A stretch of 64,000 nucleotides of DNA from Bacteroidales bacterium (GTDB taxonomy: Bacteria > Bacteroidota > Bacteroidia > Bacteroidales > UBA932). Position 1 is the stretch's first letter. The number at the start of each line of letters is the position of its first letter. Shown here one piece after another: positions 45,514-53,010 of this stretch. The position numbers and the translations under genes were made by a program. The stretch spans positions 120,166 through 184,165 of the forward strand of contig JAFYYW010000037.1 of the NCBI GenBank assembly GCA_017548985.1. Reading direction: 5' to 3'. The notes under the pieces were generated by a model, which saw nothing but the letters and a program-made list of their open reading frames with translations, had not been told where the DNA came from and ran no database searches.

Positions 45514-46119
45514 ATGAAACATTTTGAAATCAACGGCAAAGTCCGTGAGGTCGGCAACAAAGCCGTCATCAAAGCGATCCGCAAGCAGGGTCTTGTCCCT
45601 TGCAACCTCTATGGCCAGGGAATGGAGAATGTCCTCTTCACCGTCAACGACAAGGACCTCCAGGGTATCACCAACACTCCCGCTTCATTCATCATCGACA
45701 TAAAGCTCGACAATGGCAAGGCCTATCAGGCTGTCGTCCATGAGCTTCAGTTCCATCCTGTCAAGGACAACTGCCTGCATGTCGACTTCCTCGCCGTCTC
45801 TGAGGACAAGCCTATCGCCATCAAGGTCCCTATCACTGTCAGCGGCCACCCGGTGGGAGTCCAGAAGGGAGGAAAATTCGTCCTCGTCTCCAGGTTCGTC
45901 AAGATCAGCGCCCTGATGAAGGATCTTCCTGACAATATCAACATCGACGTGACTCCTCTCGATATCGAGAAGCGTGTTGTCGCCGGTGACATCAAGCTTG
46001 AGGGTGTCAGCGTGGTCTCCCCTAAGGACACCATCATCTGCACCGTCAAGGCGACCCGCAACATGTCCGCCCAGGTAGCTGATGAAGGTGCTGAAGGTGC
46101 TGAGGGCGCTGCTGAGTAA
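45514..46119 (+). CDS. rplY: 50S ribosomal protein L25 (Ctc/TL5 form)
   Basis: A 201-residue 5S rRNA-binding ribosomal protein. The N-terminal L25 domain (about 1-90, with VIKAIRKQGLVPCNLYGQ and VVHELQFHPVKDNCLHVDF in parts) is followed by the TL5 beta domain (about 100-180, KVPITVSGHPVGVQKGG, LPDNINIDVTPLDI) and an Ala/Glu/Gly-rich tail. The long form is normal for this phylum. pth follows on the same strand, the usual pairing. Confidence 0.97.
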   Translation: MKHFEINGKVREVGNKAVIKAIRKQGLVPCNLYGQGMENVLFTVNDKDLQGITNTPASFIIDIKLDNGKAYQAVVHELQFHPVKDNCLHVDFLAVSEDKPIAIKVPITVSGHPVGVQKGGKFVLVSRFVKISALMKDLPDNINIDVTPLDIEKRVVAGDIKLEGVSVVSPKDTIICTVKATRNMSAQVADEGAEGAEGAAE

Positions 46120-46144
46120 GAAGCGGCCTGAAGTTGATCCTGGT

Positions 46145-46711
46145 ATGAACTACCTTGTCGCCGGTCTCGGAAACATAGGCGCGGAGTACGCTTCTACCAG
46201 ACACAACATAGGTTTTATGGTATTGGATGCCTGGTCCGAGGCATCCAATGCTTCTTTTACTACCCAGCGCTACGGCGATGTCGCCGAAGTCTCTTTCAAA
46301 GGCAGGAAGTTTTACCTTCTCAAGCCATCCACCTACATGAATCTCAGCGGTAACGCTGTCAGGTACTGGATGGACAAGTTGAGGCTGCCGATGGAGAACC
46401 TGGTGGTTGTATGCGACGACATCAATCTCCCATTCGGCACGATCCGCATGAGGAAAAACGGGAGCAATGGAGGTCATAACGGATTGAGGGATATTGAGTA
46501 CCGTCTTGACAGCACACAGTGGACGAGAATCAGGATCGGAGTCGGGAATGATTTCGCCCAGGGAGGTCAGGTCGACTACGTCCTCGGATCCTTCTCCGAC
46601 GAGCAGAGAACCGTCATACCAGAGATTTGCGACAAGGTTATTGAGGGAATAAAGAACTATTCCACTATTGGTCCAGACAGGGCCATGAGTGCCCTCAACA
46701 CCCGGAAATAG
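46145..46711 (+). CDS. pth: Peptidyl-tRNA hydrolase
   Basis: A 188-residue enzyme that frees tRNA from peptidyl-tRNA dropped by the ribosome. Signatures are LVAGLGNIGAEYASTRHNIGFMVLD (catalytic His in TRHNIG), KPSTYMNLSGNAV, VVCDDINLPFGTIRMRKNGSNGGHNGL (in parts). I start at the ATG at 46145, where homology begins, 25 bases after rplY; an earlier ATG at 46082 would overlap rplY and add 21 residues without family resemblance. Confidence 0.95.
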   Translation: MNYLVAGLGNIGAEYASTRHNIGFMVLDAWSEASNASFTTQRYGDVAEVSFKGRKFYLLKPSTYMNLSGNAVRYWMDKLRLPMENLVVVCDDINLPFGTIRMRKNGSNGGHNGLRDIEYRLDSTQWTRIRIGVGNDFAQGGQVDYVLGSFSDEQRTVIPEICDKVIEGIKNYSTIGPDRAMSALNTRK

Positions 46712-46731
46712 CTACATTTTAGCGATTTTTA

Positions 46732-46762
46732 TTTGTTTATTCCGTTTTTTTACATAAATTGC
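46732..46762 (+). promoter_or_regulatory. Candidate promoter of the histone-like gene
   Basis: TTTG (46732-46735), a 19-base spacer and TAAATTGC (46755-46762), a near-match to the -7 consensus. The leader would be about 70 bases. Confidence 0.4.
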
Positions 46763-46836
46763 ATGGCGTGTGTAGTAAGGATGGAAAACAACACAAAGCG
46801 TTATATATCAACTATTCACTAAATAATCTTAAAGAA

Positions 46837-47013
46837 ATGAAGAATCTTGTCGCACAAATCAAAGCAGAGATCGAGGTTTTCGTTGTGAACGCCGACGCTC
46901 AGGTTGAGAAGGGTAACAAGGCCGCTGGCGCCCGCGCCCGCAAGGCTGCCCTTGACCTCATGAAGGACCTCAAGGAGTTCAGGAAAGTTTCCGTCACTGA
47001 AGCCAAGAAGTAA
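46837..47013 (+). CDS. Histone H1-like protein (Hc1 type)
   Basis: A 58-residue lysine/alanine-rich DNA-binding protein resembling the Hc1-like proteins widespread in Bacteroidota. The sequence starts MKNLVAQIKAEIEVFV and carries the KGNKAAGARARKA core and an EFRKVSVTEAKK end. It probably binds DNA non-specifically and helps compact the nucleoid. I chose the ATG at 46837 since the extra N-terminal residues of a longer reading lack similarity. A terminator follows 20 bp later. Confidence 0.88.
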   Translation: MKNLVAQIKAEIEVFVVNADAQVEKGNKAAGARARKAALDLMKDLKEFRKVSVTEAKK

Positions 47014-47033
47014 TTCTGCAACAACCAATTGCG

Positions 47034-47065
47034 AGCGGCCACCATCAAGGCGGCCGCTTTTCTTT
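47034..47065 (+). terminator. Rho-independent terminator after the histone-like gene
   Basis: Stem AGCGGCC (47034-47040) and GGCCGCT (47052-47058) with an 11-base loop, then T-rich tail to 47065. The M6 protease ATG follows at 47067, leaving no room for a separate promoter after it. Confidence 0.75.
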
Positions 47066-47066
47066 G

Positions 47067-49202
47067 ATGAGGCGTTATTTATATTCGATACTTTTTATTT
47101 GCGTCCTCTGCGTAAGTTCTTGGGCATCAGCGCCAAGAAAGGGGTCTTTCCTGATGTTCCAGCCCGACGGCTCGTCTTTTATGGCGAGACTGAAGGGGGA
47201 CGAGTTCAGCAAGGTTCTGACTACGGAGGATGGCTGCGTCGTGATCAAATGCGATGACGGGTTCTACCGTATAGCCACTTTCAAGACTGACGGTGGCAGG
47301 GTGAGCAGTGGCTTCAAACCAGGAGATAAAGTTCCTGACTCTATTCTCAGGGATAGCCGGAGAATCCCTTGGAACACGCTCAGGGACAAGACATCCGGGA
47401 TACGCAAGGAGCGTAAGGAGTCAATCCGTTTCAAACCAGCGACAAGGACGGATAACCCTGTGAAAAAGCATTGCGTTGTCATTCTGGTCCAGTTCCAGGA
47501 CATCAGTTTCATCGGAGGGGAATCCCGCCGCCAGGAAATAGTAGACCTTATCACCAAAGCAGGATCCAAAAGTGTCCTGGACTATTTCAACGACCAGTTC
47601 AACGGCAGTTACGAGTTCAACTTCACCGTCGGACCGATAGTCACTTTGCCAAAGAACCACGACTACTACGGGAAAAACGAGGATGACAAGGCCGGACAGG
47701 ACCTGAACCCCAGGGAACTCGTCAGGGATGCCTGTGTCCTGTCTGATCCGGACGTCGATTTCTCACAGTTTGACGATGACGGTGACGGCATCGTGGACAA
47801 TGTTTTCGTGATCGTCGCCGGAAAGAGTGAGGCGGAAGGTGCTGACTCAGACTACATGTGGCCTCACCAATGGTCCGTTCCCCATCTGTCACTTGACGGG
47901 AAAAAGATCTTTTCCTACGCGCTTTCGACAGAGTTGACTGTTCAAAGCCAAAACAGTCACGGACAGCTTGTGTGGGGTCTTTGCTCAATCGGCACGTTCT
48001 GCCACGAGTACAGCCACACCCTCGGACTCGAGGACTATTATGACACGGACGATGACGGAAGCGGAGGATTATCAGACGGGCTTTGGGGTTCCACATCCCT
48101 TATGGACAGCGGGAATTTCAATGATAACGGGAAGACTCCTCCCGCATATAACGCCATTGACAGGGAGATTCTGGGAATAGGCAAACCTGAGAAGTTGGCC
48201 CTAGGTAAGTATACTCTCGAACCGATCACGGAGAACGGACGCTACCTTATACTTGAGAATCCTAAGGAGAAGGACGATTTCTTCTTGTTTGAATGCAGGG
48301 CGCAGAAAGGCTGGGACGCCTTTCTCGGCGGGAGCGGTCTGGCAATATACCACGTCGACATGAGCAAGCACATGGCCGGCTGGTCTGACGATGCGGCAAG
48401 GGAGGTGACGGCTATCTATCGCTGGGAGTCGAATGAAGTCAACTGCAATCCGAAGTTCGAGTGCGCTGACATGATGGAGACATCTTCCGACGCCCTCGAA
48501 GTCAGGCAGGCGTTCTTCCCGTTCAGGACCATCAATTCTTTCTCGGCTTTCTCATCCCCCGCTTTCAAGTTTAATGACGGCACGGAGCCGCCTTTCGCCA
48601 TATCCAACATCACAAGATCGGGCGACAATGTGACTTTCATAGTATATAACAGCGCCGATATAGTCCCCAAAGCGGTCGACCTCAAGGCTGAGGTTTACCA
48701 GGACGCGGCTATTCTGACCTGGGATTCAGACGTGGCAGGCTTTGACGGAGACGCCACAGTAACGTGGGGCAAGACCTCCGGAAGCAAGACGACAGTGACT
48801 GTCACGCCATATGAGAAGGGCAAGTTCTCCATCACATTGGAAGGTCTCTCCCCTACCACTTCCTACACTGTCAATGTGACATTCAACAGGGGCGGTGTGA
48901 CCGGGGAGAGCGTCTCGGGGGATTTCCTGACCAAGGCGGAGCAATCCGAAGGGAAGCCGTTCATTTATCTTGAATATCTATCCGGCTCCAGGATCGGCGG
49001 ACGGTTCCCTTCAGGAGTAGGCCTCCCGCTACGGGTATTCAACGCTATTGGCAAGAGGATCAGTTGGACTTACGATGGAACCGCTGTCCACACCGACGGC
49101 AGCGGGTACTTCCACCCGGCCAAATCCGGGACTCTCAAAGCCGTGGTTTATAATTCCGACGGCTCGACCGATATATTGGCTAAAGAAATAACTATCCAAT
49201 GA
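47067..49202 (+). CDS. Secreted M6-family metalloprotease
   Basis: A 711-residue secreted zinc protease (immune-inhibitor-A-like). Signal peptide MRRYLYSILFICVLCVSSWASA, an N-terminal domain typical of the family (KGSFLMFQPDGSSF...), then the catalytic domain with HEYSHTLGLEDYYD (His313, Glu314, His317; HExxHxxGxxD). Aspartate-rich calcium-type loops (DDDGDGIVDNV, DTDDDGSGG) flank it. The C-terminal part has a fibronectin III-like domain (about 535-640) and a final beta domain of about 80 residues. A TTG three bases upstream (47064) could also be the start. It overlaps the following lipoprotein gene by 4 bases. Confidence 0.92.
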   Translation: MRRYLYSILFICVLCVSSWASAPRKGSFLMFQPDGSSFMARLKGDEFSKVLTTEDGCVVIKCDDGFYRIATFKTDGGRVSSGFKPGDKVPDSILRDSRRIPWNTLRDKTSGIRKERKESIRFKPATRTDNPVKKHCVVILVQFQDISFIGGESRRQEIVDLITKAGSKSVLDYFNDQFNGSYEFNFTVGPIVTLPKNHDYYGKNEDDKAGQDLNPRELVRDACVLSDPDVDFSQFDDDGDGIVDNVFVIVAGKSEAEGADSDYMWPHQWSVPHLSLDGKKIFSYALSTELTVQSQNSHGQLVWGLCSIGTFCHEYSHTLGLEDYYDTDDDGSGGLSDGLWGSTSLMDSGNFNDNGKTPPAYNAIDREILGIGKPEKLALGKYTLEPITENGRYLILENPKEKDDFFLFECRAQKGWDAFLGGSGLAIYHVDMSKHMAGWSDDAAREVTAIYRWESNEVNCNPKFECADMMETSSDALEVRQAFFPFRTINSFSAFSSPAFKFNDGTEPPFAISNITRSGDNVTFIVYNSADIVPKAVDLKAEVYQDAAILTWDSDVAGFDGDATVTWGKTSGSKTTVTVTPYEKGKFSITLEGLSPTTSYTVNVTFNRGGVTGESVSGDFLTKAEQSEGKPFIYLEYLSGSRIGGRFPSGVGLPLRVFNAIGKRISWTYDGTAVHTDGSGYFHPAKSGTLKAVVYNSDGSTDILAKEITIQ

Positions 49203-49618
49203 TGAGAATCCGGTTTAGAATATTCCTGATTTTCGCTTCCGCTCTGTTACTCGCGTCCTGCAACCGTGACCTGGAGCCGGACAGCTCGTTCATCGCCGGA
49301 TCACAGGTGCAATTGAAGGTAGCCGGGAGCGTGATACATACTTACGATCCCCTAACCTGGCAATTGGGATACAATCCTACCACCAAGGAATTCCGGGTAG
49401 GTGACGACCAGATGAAGAACTATTATATAGTCAATTGCTCTTCAATCCCATCATCAACGGGCCAGAAACTAGACGCCACTGTCACCTGGACCGCGGGTGG
49501 CGGCACAAAGTCCATAAAAGGCCGGTTCGAAGTCGCGAAAGCCGAGAAAGACCGCTACTGGCTCTGGTGCGGCGACAAAAAAATACAGACGGGAGTAACC
49601 GTCTGTATTCTAAGGTAA
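49199..49618 (+). CDS. Small lipoprotein coupled to the M6 protease gene
   Basis: A 139-residue protein with a type II signal peptide (LLLASC, lipid Cys near residue 21) and a predicted all-beta mature domain of about 115 residues: TWQLGYNPTTKEFRVGDD, NYYIVNCSS, KLDATVTWTAGG and the terminal strand YWLWCGDKKIQTGVTVCILR (pieces). It has no recognised family name. It overlaps the M6 gene by 4 bases (ATGA), so the products are made together. In Tannerella forsythia, secreted proteases are paired with small lipoprotein inhibitors (potempins); a similar role is plausible here but is inference. ATG at 49202 is an alternative start. Confidence 0.8.
   Translation: MMRIRFRIFLIFASALLLASCNRDLEPDSSFIAGSQVQLKVAGSVIHTYDPLTWQLGYNPTTKEFRVGDDQMKNYYIVNCSSIPSSTGQKLDATVTWTAGGGTKSIKGRFEVAKAEKDRYWLWCGDKKIQTGVTVCILR
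49577..49609 (-). terminator. Rho-independent terminator of the tyrS-rbfA unit
   Basis: On the minus strand an 11-bp perfect stem AATACAGACGG/CCGTCTGTATT (plus positions 49599-49609 and 49582-49592, loop of 6) is followed by a T-run (complement of the A-run 49577-49583). It lies 13 bp beyond the rbfA stop, inside the 3' coding end of the convergent lipoprotein gene. Confidence 0.85.
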
Positions 49619-49621
49619 TAC

Positions 49622-49969
49622 CTATTTCTTCAGCAGCTCCTCGATGTGCTCGGCGTAATCGAGCGAGGTGTCGAGGTAGAAGACTATTTCGGGGACTATC
49701 CTCAGTTGGCGTCCTATCTGGCGCCCGAGGGCACCCCGAAGCTCACGCATGTTGTCATTCAAGATCTTCATCACCTCCTCCTGCTTGGCAGAGGGGAAAA
49801 TGCTGACATAAGTCTTGGCGACAGAGAGATCCGGGCTTACCCTGACCTCACTTACAGTTACCATGGCTCCTCCGAAGAAGGCCATGCCCTTGCTCCTGAT
49901 GATCTCGGCGAGGTCCTTCTGGATCTCGCGGGCGACCTTGAGCTGTCTGGTTGTGGCCTGTTTCTCCAT
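49622..49969 (-). CDS. rbfA: Ribosome-binding factor A
   Basis: A 115-residue KH-like 30S maturation factor. Recognised from RQLKVAREIQKDLAEII, VTVSEVRVSPDLSVAKTYVSIFP (parts) and LRGALGRQIGRQLRIVPEIVFYLDTSLDYAEHI (parts). It helps 16S rRNA processing, especially in the cold. It starts 2 bases after tyrS on the same strand and is followed by a terminator. Confidence 0.95.
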   Translation of the reverse strand: MEKQATTRQLKVAREIQKDLAEIIRSKGMAFFGGAMVTVSEVRVSPDLSVAKTYVSIFPSAKQEEVMKILNDNMRELRGALGRQIGRQLRIVPEIVFYLDTSLDYAEHIEELLKK

Positions 49970-49971
49970 AA

Positions 49972-51264
49972 CTAGATAATATTGATAATGAAATAGTTCT
50001 TCTTTCCTTTCTGGGCAAGGATATACTTCCCGTCCACGATGTCATTCTCCGAAACCATATACGCCGGATCAGTGACTTTATCCTTGTTGATTGACACTCC
50101 GTTACCGACAGTCATCTTCCTGGCTTCTCCCTTTGAAGGGAAAACCTGGGTCTTGACCGCCAGGAACTCAAGCAAGTCGCAAGGCAGCTCAGTTTTGGGA
50201 ACATCGAAGGTGGGGACTCCGGCGAAAACCGCCAGGAAAGTCTTTTCGTCGAGCTTGCGGAGCTCCTCGGAAGTCGAGTTGCCAAACAGCATCTTGGAGG
50301 CGGAGACAGCGTTCTCATATTCGTCAGCGCCATGGATCATTGTGGTGATCTCCTTGGCGAGAAGCTGCTGGAGACTCCTGCGACCAGGATCCGCGCGGTG
50401 TTCGGCGATAGCGGCCTCGATGGTCTCCCTGTCCAGCATAGTGAATATCTTGATGTACCTCTCGGCGTCCTCGTCACTCACATTGAGCCAGAACTGGTAG
50501 AACTCGTAAGGCGAGGTCTTCTCCGGGTCAAGCCAGATGTTACCCTTCTCGGTCTTGCCGAATTTGGTGCCGTCAGCCTTCTTCACAAGAGGGCATGTCA
50601 AGGCGAACGCGTCGGTCTTGCCGAGAATCCTACGGATGAGCTCGGTGCCGGTGGTGATATTGCCCCACTGGTCGCTTCCGCCCAGCTGCAGTCGGCAGCC
50701 CATGTGCTCATACAGCCAAAGGTAGTCATACCCCTGAAGGAGCTGGTAGCTGAACTCGGTGAACGACATTCCCTCGCGTGACTCGTCGGAAAGGCGTTTT
50801 TTGACGGAGTCCTTCGCCATCATATAATTGACGGTGATGTGCTTGCCGATGTCGCGGATGAAATTGAGGAAGGAATATCCCTTCATCCAGTCATAGTTAT
50901 TGACGAGCTCAGCCCTGTTGGGAGCGTCAGAATCAAAGTCAAGAATCTTGGAGAGCTGGGCGCGGATACCCTCGATATTGTGGAGAAGGGTCTCCTCATC
51001 GAGGAGTTTACGTTCCTGGGACTTCATCGAAGGGTCACCGATCATGCCGGTGGCTCCACCGATCAAAGCGATAGGCTTGTGTCCGCACTGCTGGAAATGC
51101 TTCAGTATCATTATGCTGACAAGGTGGCCGATGTGCAGGGAGTCCGCGGTCGGGTCTATCCCGACATAAGCGGCCTGCGAACCTTCCATGAGCTTCTCCT
51201 CGGTCCCTGGCATGATGTCCTGGATCATGCCTCTCCATCTCAGTTCCTCAACGAAATTCTTCAT
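49972..51264 (-). CDS. tyrS: Tyrosyl-tRNA synthetase
   Basis: A 430-residue class I synthetase that charges tRNA-Tyr. HIGH motif in [14 protein letters not shown]-type motif KFGKTEKG, and a C-terminal S4-like RNA-binding domain (from about 355, [20 protein letters not shown] in parts). I set the start at the ATG at 51264 ([15 protein letters not shown]), where the known TyrRS N-terminus begins; the reading frame stays open further upstream, but that would cover the promoter and give no similarity. rbfA follows. Confidence 0.96.
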   Translation of the reverse strand: MKNFVEELRWRGMIQDIMPGTEEKLMEGSQAAYVGIDPTADSLHIGHLVSIMILKHFQQCGHKPIALIGGATGMIGDPSMKSQERKLLDEETLLHNIEGIRAQLSKILDFDSDAPNRAELVNNYDWMKGYSFLNFIRDIGKHITVNYMMAKDSVKKRLSDESREGMSFTEFSYQLLQGYDYLWLYEHMGCRLQLGGSDQWGNITTGTELIRRILGKTDAFALTCPLVKKADGTKFGKTEKGNIWLDPEKTSPYEFYQFWLNVSDEDAERYIKIFTMLDRETIEAAIAEHRADPGRRSLQQLLAKEITTMIHGADEYENAVSASKMLFGNSTSEELRKLDEKTFLAVFAGVPTFDVPKTELPCDLLEFLAVKTQVFPSKGEARKMTVGNGVSINKDKVTDPAYMVSENDIVDGKYILAQKGKKNYFIINII

Positions 51265-51304
51265 CGTATGAATATGTTTTCTTTTTAAATCTCGCGAATT
51301 TAGG

Positions 51305-51312
51305 CAAAAATA
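51305..51312 (-). promoter_or_regulatory. Candidate -7 box of tyrS
   Basis: TATTTTTG followed by C on the minus strand (complement of 51305-51312). It gives a leader of about 35 bases. It lies 3 bases from the tpiA -7 box on the other strand. Confidence 0.45.
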
Positions 51313-51315
51313 AGT

Positions 51316-51323
51316 TAAATTTG
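51316..51323 (+). promoter_or_regulatory. Candidate -7 box of tpiA
   Basis: TAAATTTG fits TAnnTTTG; the leader would be about 32 bases. Its core region overlaps that of tyrS. Confidence 0.45.
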
Positions 51324-51361
51324 TAGACTGTAAAGAAATTAACAATCTAAAGAATACAGAA

Positions 51362-52117
51362 ATGAGAAAGAAAATCGTCGCCGGAAACTGGAAGATGAAC
51401 ACCAATCTCCAGGAAGGTATTGAGCTCGCCAAAGCCGTGGCCGCCAAATCAGTCGAGACCCCCGAGAACGTCGGCCTGATCGTCGCCGCTCCTTTCACCC
51501 ACCTCTGCGCTGTCGCGGAGGCCGTAAAAGGCTCTAAGGTTGAGGTTTCCGCACAGAACTGCGCTGACCATGAGAAGGGCGCCTACACTGGTGAGGTCTC
51601 CGTCGGTATGCTGACTTCAGTCGGATGCCAGTGGACCATCCTCGGCCATTCCGAGAGGAGGCAGTATTATGGTGAGACTGACGAGAAACTTGTCGAGAAG
51701 GTCAAGCTCGCCCTTGGCGCTGGTTTGGGCGTCATCCTCTGCGTCGGTGAGAACCTTGACGAGAGGGAGGCCGGCAAGCACTTCGAGGTCGTGAAGACCC
51801 AGATTGAGAACGTGCTGTTCAACTTCACCGCCGAGGATATGGCCAAGATCGTCGTGGCTTACGAGCCCGTCTGGGCCATCGGTACCGGCAAGACCGCGAC
51901 CGCTGAGCAGGCTGAGGAAATCCACGCTTGCATCCGCCAGGTCCTTTGCGGAAAGTTCGGCGAGACTGTAGCCGAGGACACCACCATTCTTTATGGCGGA
52001 AGCTGCAAGCCCTCCAATGCCAAGGAACTCTTCGCCCAGAAGGACATCGACGGTGGCCTGATCGGTGGAGCCGCCCTCAAGGCTGACGACTTTATCGCCA
52101 TCGCTCAGAGCTACTGA
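51362..52117 (+). CDS. tpiA: Triosephosphate isomerase
   Basis: A 251-residue TIM-barrel glycolytic enzyme that interconverts dihydroxyacetone phosphate and glyceraldehyde 3-phosphate. [12 protein letters not shown] at the start holds the catalytic Lys, [12 protein letters not shown] the catalytic His, and [21 protein letters not shown] the catalytic Glu with the flexible loop. [12 protein letters not shown] closes the phosphate site. Followed 20 bases later by the lipid kinase. Confidence 0.98.
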   Translation: MRKKIVAGNWKMNTNLQEGIELAKAVAAKSVETPENVGLIVAAPFTHLCAVAEAVKGSKVEVSAQNCADHEKGAYTGEVSVGMLTSVGCQWTILGHSERRQYYGETDEKLVEKVKLALGAGLGVILCVGENLDEREAGKHFEVVKTQIENVLFNFTAEDMAKIVVAYEPVWAIGTGKTATAEQAEEIHACIRQVLCGKFGETVAEDTTILYGGSCKPSNAKELFAQKDIDGGLIGGAALKADDFIAIAQSY

Positions 52118-52137
52118 TTTCCCTGTCAGTCACTTAG

Positions 52138-53004
52138 GTGAAAAAAATCTGCTTCGTTGTCAACCCGCTTTCCGGCGGGAAGGACAAGGGATCCATCTTA
52201 AAGGCCATTGCGCGACACAACTTCGCGTACGAGACCGTATTCACTAAACGTCCCGGACATGCCACCGAGATAGCCCGCTCGACCGATGCTGACATCGTGG
52301 TGGCGGTAGGTGGGGATGGGACTGTGAGTGAAGTGGCCCAAGGTCTTATCGGCACTGATAAGACCCTGGGAATAATTCCTTGCGGAAGCGGAGACGGACT
52401 GGCGCTCCATCTGGGTATAAGCCGAAGGACTGAGGCCGCCCTCAGGACACTCGAGGAAGGCATCACCGCGTCGATGGATTATGGTCTCGTCGACGGCCTT
52501 CCCTTTTTCTGCACCACTGGCGTCGGCTTGGACGCTGAGGTGGCGTGGCAGTTCGACAAAGCGGACAAGCGCGGACTTTGGACCTATATTTCCCTCGCCT
52601 GGAGAATCTGGCGGCATTTCACACCGGACACCTACACCATCGATGTGGACGGCCAAACGATAGTCACGCCAGCGGTATTCGTGACGGTCGGCAACGCCAA
52701 CCAGTGGGGCAACCAAGCCAGGATCTGCTCTCTGGCCTCGCTCACTGACGGCACTCTGGATTTGACCATAGTCAAGCCTTTCCATACCTGGGAGATCCCG
52801 GTGCTGGCGACCCTGCTGCTTACCGGATTCGCCCATAAAAGCCGGCGTACGATGATGTGTCGCGGGAAGAGAATCACCATCCACCGTTTCTCAATGGGAC
52901 CGGCCCATCACGATGGGGACCCTTGTATGAAAGAGACGGAAATCACCGTCGAGGTCGCTCCCGCGGCGTTGCGGGTCATTGTTCCCAAAGGGAGAAAAAT
53001 CTGA
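52138..53004 (+). CDS. Diacylglycerol/lipid kinase family protein (DagK/YegS type)
   Basis: A 288-residue kinase with the diacylglycerol kinase catalytic domain: VVNPLSGGKDKG near the start and the glycine-rich nucleotide motif VAVGGDGTVSEVAQGL around residue 60, followed by GIIPCGSGDGLALHLGI. These phosphorylate diacylglycerol, ceramide-like lipids or undecaprenol. Start codon is GTG at 52138, needed because the motif begins at once. It is followed 6 bases later by an LtaS-like transferase that could release diacylglycerol. Exact lipid substrate unknown. Confidence 0.88.
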   Translation: MKKICFVVNPLSGGKDKGSILKAIARHNFAYETVFTKRPGHATEIARSTDADIVVAVGGDGTVSEVAQGLIGTDKTLGIIPCGSGDGLALHLGISRRTEAALRTLEEGITASMDYGLVDGLPFFCTTGVGLDAEVAWQFDKADKRGLWTYISLAWRIWRHFTPDTYTIDVDGQTIVTPAVFVTVGNANQWGNQARICSLASLTDGTLDLTIVKPFHTWEIPVLATLLLTGFAHKSRRTMMCRGKRITIHRFSMGPAHHDGDPCMKETEITVEVAPAALRVIVPKGRKI

Positions 53005-53010
53005 TTGGAG

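Noticed and set aside
51265..51498. N-terminal extension of tyrS by 78 codons
   Set aside because: Known TyrRS proteins begin at the ATG at 51264, and the extension covers the tyrS/tpiA promoter region and the tpiA start.
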